From Terriglobia bacterium (lineage in GTDB: Bacteria; Acidobacteriota; Terriglobia; Bryobacterales; Bryobacteraceae): DNA of 64,000 nt. Under the pieces are notes generated by a model, which did not search any database, was not told the origin of the DNA, and saw only the letters and a program-made list of their open reading frames with translations. Shown here one piece after another: positions 57,933 through 64,000 of the stretch. The DNA lies in contig JAIQFS010000016.1 of assembly GCA_020073145.1 (NCBI GenBank), positions 78,073-142,072 on the forward strand, written 5' to 3'. The position numbers and the translations under genes were made by a program. Each line of letters opens with the position of its first letter. Within the stretch, counting starts at the first letter, position 1.

Positions 57933-60900
57933 ATGAATGTGTCAGTCAGTCGAAGCCGGTTCCGAGTTCTAGTTCTGGGTGTTCTGGCCGTGGCGGCGTT
58001 GCCTCGGCTCGCGCAGTCCCAGGTGGCTGCCTCGATATCCGGGAAGGTCGAAGATGCCGCCGGCGCTGCCGTCAGCGGCGCCACCGTCACCGTCACGAGT
58101 CTGGAAAGCGGCGCCACGCGGGTCGTCACCACCGATGGCGGAGGCGCCTTCCACGCCCTCTCCCTGCCGGTGGGCCGGCTGGAGGTGAAGGCCGAGAAGA
58201 GCGGCTTTAAGGCCGGCGTCCGGTCGGGGATCAATCTCGCGGTGGGCCAGGAAGCCGTGGTGATTTTGCACCTGGAAGTGGGCGATCTGGTGCAGCAGGT
58301 CACCGTGACTGCCGACGCTCCCGTCGTCAATACCACCACCGCTTCGATTTCCGGCGTTGTCGGTGAGCAGCAGGTCAAAGACTTGCCTCTCAACGGCCGC
58401 AGCTTCGACAACCTGATCACGCTCAACTCCGGCGCCATCAACTACAGTTCCATGAAGAGCGTCCAGACCACCACCAGCAATGGCAGCACGTTTTCGGTTG
58501 CGGGGCGCCGTACCTATGAGAACCTGTACCTGCTGAATGGCGTGGAGTACGGCGGCGCCAGCCAGCTCGCCGTCACTCCCGGCGGCACCAGCGGTCAACT
58601 GCTCGGGATTGACGCCGTCCGCGAATTCAACGCGCTCACCGACACGTACTCCGCCGAGTACGGCAAGCGCCCCGGCGCGCAAATCAGCATCGTGACCCAG
58701 TCGGGAACCAACCAGCTCCATGGCACCGTTTTCGAGTTTCTCCGCAACAGCGCGCTCGACGCGCGCAATTTCTTCGACAACACGCTCAATTCTGCGGGCC
58801 AGGGATTTGTTCCTCCGTTCAAGCGCAACCAGTTCGGAGCCTCGCTCGGCGGGCCCATCAAGAAGAACAAGCTGTTCGTGTTCGGCAATTACGAAGGATT
58901 CCGGCAGCGCCTGGCGGTCAGCAATGTTTCCGTGGTGCCCGATGACAACACCCGCCTGGGCTTGTTGCCGAATGCGGCCGGCGTGCCGACTCAGGTTGCC
59001 AATCTGAATCCGGCCATGTTGCAGTACATGCAGTTCTGGCCGAAGGTCAACGGTCCCGAGCTGCTGACCGTGGCCGGCCTGCCCAGCGGAACCGCCAAAT
59101 CGTACAACAACCCCGCGCAGGCGATCCGTGAAGATTTCGGCACCGAGCGCACCGACTATACCATCGGTAGCAAGGACGCCGTTTCCGCGTCGTACACCAT
59201 CGACGACGGCGACAGCCTCGTCCCGTTGTCGGACCCCCTTTTCGGGTCCTTCCTGGTGCTTCGCAGCCAGGTCGCCAGCGTTCAAGAAACTCACGTCTTC
59301 TCGCCTCGAGTCCTCAACACCTTCACAGCCGGCTACTCCCGAGCAGCCTATAACTTCGATGCGTCTGGCCTGACACCGTTTCCAGCGAGCAGCGATTTTG
59401 TGACAGGCGTAGGCCCAGGCGGTATCACCGTGGGCGGCAGCATCACCACCAGTGCTGGCGCTGCCACGATTACTCCGGCTGGTCCGAACAATGCAACCAA
59501 CGTCGGGAACCGCCGCAATCTCTTCACCTTTACGGACGCCGTTCAGATCAGCAAGGGCAGACACCAGATCAGCGCCGGAGTCTGGTTCCAGCGGATTCGG
59601 GATAACGAAAACACCGCTTCTCGCCAGATGGGGCTGGCCAGCTTTGCTAGTTTGACGACGCTTCTGCAAGGAACCCTGACCAACTTTCAGGTTGTTCTCA
59701 ATCCGAATGAGTTGGGCTGGCGGAGCCTCTACGGCGCGTGGTATATCGAAGATTCCATCCGGCTGCGGCCCAACCTTACTTTGCAGGCCGGGATCCGCCA
59801 CGAATTTACCACCGGCTGGAATGAGGCTTCGGGACGGGCCGCCAACTACGTCACTGACTCCAACGGCGTGCTGGTCACGAGTCCCGTGGTCGGCAATTCG
59901 GCTTTTACCGAGAACAACGCCAAGCGCTTGTTCGGACCCCGGCTGGGACTGGCGTGGGACGTCTTCGGCAACGGAAAAACCGCCATCCGCGCCGGTTTCG
60001 GCACCTACTACGCATTGATCGACGATCTGAGCTTTCTACTGAACTCGATTCCGCCCTACAATGGATCGCTGACGTTTACCGGTTCCTTGCCCGCGATTCT
60101 GCCGTTGGTCCACGGAGCGGCGGAGCCACCCACCTGCGGCCCCGGGATCCCGTCGAACGCTTGCACCACATACGCCCCCCAGGGCGTCCAGCCCAACGCC
60201 AAAACCCCTACGGTCGAGGAGTGGAAATTCGGCATCGAGCAGCAACTGGACCGCAACACCGTTTTGCGCGTCGGCTACATCGGGTCCCATGGCTACCATG
60301 GTTTCCTCACGGAAGATCCCAATAGCATTCCGGCGCAGATCTGCGGCAGCGCAGCCGGGTGTGCCGCGGGCGGGACGTCTGCCGCCACCAGCACCGTTGC
60401 GCAAGGCGCCCAGTATATTCCCAAGGCCTCCGGACGGCCTAATCCATACCTCAGCGCCGGGCTGTTTTGGTATACCGGCGGCAACACCAGCTACAACGCT
60501 CTGCAGGTGGATGTGACGCGTCGTTTCACCCAGGGCTTACAGTTTCGCGCCAATTACACCTGGTCGAAGAACCTCGACATGAATTCAGGCCTCACCATCG
60601 CCCAGTCCAATAATGAGCCGCAAATGATCATGGACCGCAACGACCCGAGCCGTGACTGGGGGCGGTCGGCTCTCGATAACAAGCACCAGGCCAGTATCTC
60701 TTCACAATATGCGCTACCCTTCGGCAAGGGCCAGCACTGGTTGCGAAGCGCCGGGGGGCTGGGCGGCAAGTTGGCGAGCGGCTGGCAGTTGAACGGGATC
60801 GCCACGGTCTTGAGCGGTTTTCCGTTCACGCCCCTGCTGGGCTCCAACCGTTCCGGCGACGGCAATATCCGCAACCCCGATCGCCCGTCGCTGAACCCGG

Positions 60901-61247
60901 CCTTCACCGGAGCCATCGTGACGGGCAACCCGAATCGGTGGTACAACCCGAGCGCCTTTGTGGCTCCGGCCGTAGGCACCTGGGGAAACCTAGGCCGCGG
61001 TGTTTTCAACGGGCCGGGACTTGCCGAACTCGACATGTCGCTGTTCAAGACCACCGCCATCAGCGAGCGCACCAACCTGCAGTTTCGCGCCGAGTTCTTC
61101 AACCTCTCGAACCACACCAACTTGGGCCCCCCTAACGCCACCGCGTTTTCGGGCATTCCGCCGGCTCCCAGTGCCTCGGCAGGGCTCATCACCCTCACCG
61201 CCACCGCCTCGCGCCAGATCCAGTTCGGCCTGAAAGTGATCTTCTGA
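57933..61247 (+). CDS. Oar-like TonB-dependent receptor with carboxypeptidase-regulatory domain
   Basis: 1104 residues. Signal (FRVLVLGVLAVAALPRLAQS), CarboxypepD_reg domain (ISGKVEDAAGAAVSGATVTV to LHLEVGDLVQQV), plug (NLYLLNGVEYGGASQLAVTP, TYSAEYGKRPGAQISIVTQS) and barrel ending in IQFGLKVIF with terminal Phe. AAGGAG stands 7 bases before the ATG. It follows DUF58 closely. A palindrome follows its stop. Confidence 0.92.
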   Translation: MNVSVSRSRFRVLVLGVLAVAALPRLAQSQVAASISGKVEDAAGAAVSGATVTVTSLESGATRVVTTDGGGAFHALSLPVGRLEVKAEKSGFKAGVRSGINLAVGQEAVVILHLEVGDLVQQVTVTADAPVVNTTTASISGVVGEQQVKDLPLNGRSFDNLITLNSGAINYSSMKSVQTTTSNGSTFSVAGRRTYENLYLLNGVEYGGASQLAVTPGGTSGQLLGIDAVREFNALTDTYSAEYGKRPGAQISIVTQSGTNQLHGTVFEFLRNSALDARNFFDNTLNSAGQGFVPPFKRNQFGASLGGPIKKNKLFVFGNYEGFRQRLAVSNVSVVPDDNTRLGLLPNAAGVPTQVANLNPAMLQYMQFWPKVNGPELLTVAGLPSGTAKSYNNPAQAIREDFGTERTDYTIGSKDAVSASYTIDDGDSLVPLSDPLFGSFLVLRSQVASVQETHVFSPRVLNTFTAGYSRAAYNFDASGLTPFPASSDFVTGVGPGGITVGGSITTSAGAATITPAGPNNATNVGNRRNLFTFTDAVQISKGRHQISAGVWFQRIRDNENTASRQMGLASFASLTTLLQGTLTNFQVVLNPNELGWRSLYGAWYIEDSIRLRPNLTLQAGIRHEFTTGWNEASGRAANYVTDSNGVLVTSPVVGNSAFTENNAKRLFGPRLGLAWDVFGNGKTAIRAGFGTYYALIDDLSFLLNSIPPYNGSLTFTGSLPAILPLVHGAAEPPTCGPGIPSNACTTYAPQGVQPNAKTPTVEEWKFGIEQQLDRNTVLRVGYIGSHGYHGFLTEDPNSIPAQICGSAAGCAAGGTSAATSTVAQGAQYIPKASGRPNPYLSAGLFWYTGGNTSYNALQVDVTRRFTQGLQFRANYTWSKNLDMNSGLTIAQSNNEPQMIMDRNDPSRDWGRSALDNKHQASISSQYALPFGKGQHWLRSAGGLGGKLASGWQLNGIATVLSGFPFTPLLGSNRSGDGNIRNPDRPSLNPAFTGAIVTGNPNRWYNPSAFVAPAVGTWGNLGRGVFNGPGLAELDMSLFKTTAISERTNLQFRAEFFNLSNHTNLGPPNATAFSGIPPAPSASAGLITLTATASRQIQFGLKVIF

Positions 61248-61255
61248 TGCATGTG

Positions 61256-61276
61256 GGGCAGGCGCTTCGCCTGCCC
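61256..61276. repeat. REP-like palindrome between convergent genes
   Basis: GGGCAGGCG and CGCCTGCCC form a perfect 9-base stem around CTT, directly after the receptor stop and before the convergent peptidase gene. No T-run follows, so it is more like a repeat unit than a standard terminator, though it could help end either transcript. Confidence 0.6.
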
Positions 61277-61286
61277 TTCGCGCCGC

Positions 61287-63548
61287 TCACGGTATCGCGC
61301 GGTTCAACTCCGACGTCGCTCCCGCTATCGCCTCGCCTGTATTTTCCAGCACCTTGCCCACCCGCACGATCTCTTCCTCGGCCAGCTTCCATTGCTTCTG
61401 CTCGATGCTCTCGCGCACCGCAGGCAGCGTCTTTACGCCGTATCCTGTGTACAGCCCCGGGGCATAGATCTGGTGCCGGAACCAAGGCCGGCCGGGAAGC
61501 CCGTCGTTGAGCGTCAAGGCTCGCTCTACCGCAATCAGGCGCGCATTGGCGTCGCGCAACGCAGCCGTGGTGAGCGCCGGGCCGCCGTTGTCCGCGGCGT
61601 GCGCCAGGGCCTTATCGTAAGCATCGGCGGTCCGTTGAAGAGCCGCCAGGCCGTTGTCGAGAGGGGCGAAATTGAGGAAAGGAGGAACCTCTTCCTTCGG
61701 AGGTGCCACGGTCTTGCGTCGCGGATCTTCAACAGCCGCGAAGATGCCGTCGTCGATCTCCCGGTTGCGTTCAATCGTCTGGTCCCGCTTCTCGCTCGCC
61801 AGGGTGCGCACTTCGCCCACGTACCGCCGCAGCGTCTCCGTGAAATCGTCGAAATCGAGCGGCAACACCTCGGCGTCCGCCAGTCGCATCACCGCCGTGC
61901 CGGCTGTCTGCGCCAAGGCCCTCCCGTAGGCGAAATCCGTATCCGCAAAATGCGTATACCAGTAGAAGTCATCGTAGATGGAATGGTAGATGCCGCCTTG
62001 ATCCTCGCCGCCGAAACTGAGATTCAAAGACGCCACACCCAGGTGATCCAGAAACGCGGTGTAGTCAGAACCCGAGCCCAGCGCGCCAATCCGCAGGTCC
62101 GGCCGCTGCCGCGCGTCCTGCCGGTCCGCCGCCGCATTCGCGATCCGCCAGGCTTGCAGACGTTTCCACACTGAGATCTTGGCCTCGGGGTCGTCGATAT
62201 CCCGAGCCACCCCGTTGATGAATTTCTCCAGGGTGTGCGAGCCTTGCGCTTGCAGCACGCCGCGCCCGTTTCCATCGCTGTTGATGTAAACGGCAGCCTT
62301 GCGCTCCAGTTCCTCGGCGTGCGCTTCGGCCCATTCCGTCGAGCCGAGCAGCCCTTCTTCCTCGCCGTCCCACGCGCAATAGACGATGGTCCGCCGGGGT
62401 TTCCACCCTTGCCGCACCAGCGCCCCCAGCGCGCGTGCTTCTTCCAGCAGCGGACCCGTCCCCGAAAGCGGATCCTCTGCCCCGTTGACCCACGCGTCAT
62501 GATGGTTGCCGCGAATGATCCATTGGTCCGGATCGCTCGTTCCCGGAATTCGCGCGATCACGTCATACAGCGTCTTCATGTCCCAGTTGAACGCCAGCTT
62601 CAGGTGAACCTTGGCCGGCCCCGGTCCGACGTGATAGGCGATCGGCAGCCCGCCGCGCCAGGCAGCGGGCGCCAGCGGCCCCTTCAACGCCGCCAGCAGC
62701 GGCTCAGCGTCCCCATAGGAAATCGGCATCACTGGAATCTTGGTCAGCGTCGCTGCTTGGCTCAGCGGCAGGCGCTTGGCGTCCTTGGTCGCGCCCACGC
62801 CCGGAGTGAGAGGATCGCCCGGGTACACCGGCATGTCCATCACGCTGCCCCGCTGCACGCCGTCCTTCGACCGGAACGGCCCGTCGGGAAAGGTGTCGCC
62901 TTCATGGTAGCCGTCGTCGAGCGGGTCCGAATAAATGAGACAGCCGATGGCCCCATGCTCCGCCGCCACTTTCGGCTTGATTCCCCGCCACGATCCGCCG
63001 TAGCGCGCAATCACGATGGCCCCTTTTACGGAAATCCCCAGCCGGTCCAGAGCTTCATAGTCCTCCGGCACGCCGTAGTTCACGTAGACCAGGGGCCCGG
63101 TGACGTCGCCGTCGATCGAATAGGCGTTGTACGTCGGAAGCTGCTCGCTATGTTGCGACGACGTGGCGTCGGCGGCCACCGTTGGCTCCGCCAGTTTGGC
63201 GGTGAAGCGCGTCGGCTCCACCATCTCCATCGCGCGCTCCTTCGGAGTGGGGAACAGGACGTCGAAGGTTTCGATCTGCGCGTCCCATCCCCATTCCTTG
63301 AACCGGGCCAGGATCCATTCGGCGTTCTCCTTGTCGTAAGCGGACCCGACGTGGTGCGGCCGCGCCGAGAGCCGCTGCATGGAACTCCGCAGGTTCGCAG
63401 GATCCGGAATCGCGCGGAATTTCACCTCCCAGTCCCGTTCGGCTGCCGCCGACGCGGCCGAGTACCCCCGAAGCCCTTCCCCATCTGCCGGCCATCCGGC
63501 GGGCGCGCTCAAGAGCAGGCAAAGCGACAAAATCCATAGCGTCTTCAT
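61287..63548 (-). CDS. exported M28 peptidase, glutamate carboxypeptidase II type
   Basis: 753 residues. Signal peptide (MKTLWILSLCLLLSAPAGWP), a PA-like insertion (PLVYVNYGVPEDYEALDRLG), the M28 zinc site (RGNHHDAWVNGAEDPLSGTG, DGEEEGLLGSTEW, YINSDGNG, YHSIYDDFYW) and a C-terminal transferrin-receptor-like dimerisation domain. It probably cleaves C-terminal residues from short peptides in the periplasm. The ATG at 63548 has GGGAG 7 bases upstream; an upstream start is less likely. Confidence 0.93.
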   Translation of the reverse strand: MKTLWILSLCLLLSAPAGWPADGEGLRGYSAASAAAERDWEVKFRAIPDPANLRSSMQRLSARPHHVGSAYDKENAEWILARFKEWGWDAQIETFDVLFPTPKERAMEMVEPTRFTAKLAEPTVAADATSSQHSEQLPTYNAYSIDGDVTGPLVYVNYGVPEDYEALDRLGISVKGAIVIARYGGSWRGIKPKVAAEHGAIGCLIYSDPLDDGYHEGDTFPDGPFRSKDGVQRGSVMDMPVYPGDPLTPGVGATKDAKRLPLSQAATLTKIPVMPISYGDAEPLLAALKGPLAPAAWRGGLPIAYHVGPGPAKVHLKLAFNWDMKTLYDVIARIPGTSDPDQWIIRGNHHDAWVNGAEDPLSGTGPLLEEARALGALVRQGWKPRRTIVYCAWDGEEEGLLGSTEWAEAHAEELERKAAVYINSDGNGRGVLQAQGSHTLEKFINGVARDIDDPEAKISVWKRLQAWRIANAAADRQDARQRPDLRIGALGSGSDYTAFLDHLGVASLNLSFGGEDQGGIYHSIYDDFYWYTHFADTDFAYGRALAQTAGTAVMRLADAEVLPLDFDDFTETLRRYVGEVRTLASEKRDQTIERNREIDDGIFAAVEDPRRKTVAPPKEEVPPFLNFAPLDNGLAALQRTADAYDKALAHAADNGGPALTTAALRDANARLIAVERALTLNDGLPGRPWFRHQIYAPGLYTGYGVKTLPAVRESIEQKQWKLAEEEIVRVGKVLENTGEAIAGATSELNRAIP

Positions 63549-63935
63549 GAAGTGCTCCCTGGTCGACTTCCAATCAGTCTCCGGCCGATTGCTGGGGCCG
63601 GAGCAAATCACGGCCGTCCTCGCTTGGTGGACTCGGCGCGGAGGGGGTCAGGAAACGCTATTGTAGCGCCGCAGGCAGTCGGTCGGCAGGCGAGTCTTGG
63701 GCTTTGTGGAGGTCGTTGGCGGGGGAGATCATCGGTGGGCCGAGGGGCCCGGACTCGATCCCACGCTCGCTACCCCACGCGGTAGATCCCGTCGAAGTCG
63801 GCGAAATAGCACTCGACTCCCAGCGTGGGCTCGGCCTGGCGCAGAAAGACTCCGGCACGGCCTAGTTCTCTGACCGCCTGAAGAAGTTCTAATAAAACAA
63901 TTCCATTCAAAAATGTTTTGGGGCATACTTTGGGT
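63549..63935. other. 387-bp region with a gene fragment and the AT-rich end of an IS
   Basis: A hairpin CTCCGGCC/GGCCGGAG (63579-63603) lies in the leader of the M28 gene. On the minus strand 63770 to about 63895 an open stretch ends in LGVECYFADFDGIYRVG; its N terminus is missing where the sequence turns AT-rich, so it may be the tail of a gene cut by the insertion. The AT-rich stretch from about 63885 to 63935 probably is the transposon end. Confidence 0.45.
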
Positions 63936-64000
63936 ATGGCCCGTCCAGCCCTCCGAATTGATGTCACAAACAAAGATCGGAAAGAACTGCGGAAGTTGCT
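63936..64000 (+). CDS. IS630-like transposase, N-terminal fragment at window edge
   Basis: Only the first 21 codons are inside the window: MARPALRIDVTNKDRKELRK, which matches the start of IS630-family transposases in which a helix-turn-helix follows. The gene runs beyond the window, so intactness cannot be judged. Its close AT-rich upstream flank fits an insertion-sequence end. Confidence 0.6.
   Translation, partial: MARPALRIDVTNKDRKELRKL

Noticed and set aside
57969..59801. 610-codon open frame opposite the fourth TonB receptor
   Set aside because: Shadow of the receptor gene, whose signal peptide, domain order and terminal Phe are clear.
61256..61276. Rho-independent terminator for the fourth receptor
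   Set aside because: Strong stem but no T-run on either side; kept as a repeat.
63735..63785. tRNA-like GGACTCGATCCC segment
   Set aside because: No T-loop TTC, no acceptor or anticodon stem could be formed.

Overview
The window is GC-rich bacterial chromosome, most likely from an Acidobacteriota member of the Bryobacterales/Solibacter type. This is inferred from gene content: four very large carboxypeptidase-regulatory-domain (Oar-like) TonB-dependent receptors, an 800-residue MacB/FtsX-type permease of the kind abundant in Solibacter, TolB-domain/TPR proteins with a shared N-terminal DNA-binding-like domain, a Ser/Thr kinase-TolB-TPR relic, and many small exported enzymes. No rRNA, tRNA, CRISPR array or phage module was seen. 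About 50 genes are supported.

Layout. 0.1-10 kb: an Fsr-like MFS exporter and a secreted protein, then a leftward operon of four exported proteins (amidohydrolase, NHL propeller, SMP-30 lactonase-like propeller, NTF2-like protein), then an MDR oxidoreductase, a Gfo/Idh/MocA oxidoreductase, a cupin with a frameshifted signal peptide and a two-domain VOC protein. 10-16.6 kb: a TolB/TPR regulator, a B12-binding radical SAM enzyme with a clear promoter/operator, a Tat-exported zinc dehydrogenase, and an ECF sigma factor (frameshifted in its region 4) overlapping its partner membrane protein. 16.7-21.6 kb: a rightward run of secreted proteins: two members of a repeated unknown family flanking a metallo-beta-lactamase-fold hydrolase, then a carboxylesterase and an NTF2-like protein. 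21.7-31.6 kb: an IS630 relic, an ABC permease, a methyltransferase, a kinase-TolB-TPR pseudogene with at least six lesions, DinB, a His-rich membrane protein, YihY, and an AtzG/AtzE-like small subunit plus amidase.

31.9-42.9 kb: three Oar-like TonB receptors, two with strong intrinsic terminators, and a convergent TPR protein. 42.9-47.1 kb: an unknown membrane protein, carbon starvation permease CstA with its YbdD partner, and two unknown exported proteins. 47.0-53.6 kb: a leftward lysine/diaminopimelate operon (M20 DapE-like peptidase, asd, lysC, dapB, dapA, dapD, plus a stand-alone receiver protein) preceded by a well-formed lysine riboswitch aptamer. 53.7-64 kb: an arylamine N-acetyltransferase, a MocR regulator with promoter and paired operator repeats, a short TolB-domain regulator, a DUF58 protein, a fourth TonB receptor, an M28 peptidase, and the start of an IS630-like transposase cut by the window end.

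The most informative regulatory feature is the lysine riboswitch (53406-53588, minus strand), which ties the whole DAP operon to cellular lysine. The rest looks like a scavenging lifestyle: outer-membrane import of oligomeric substrates combined with periplasmic hydrolases, propellers and oxidoreductases.
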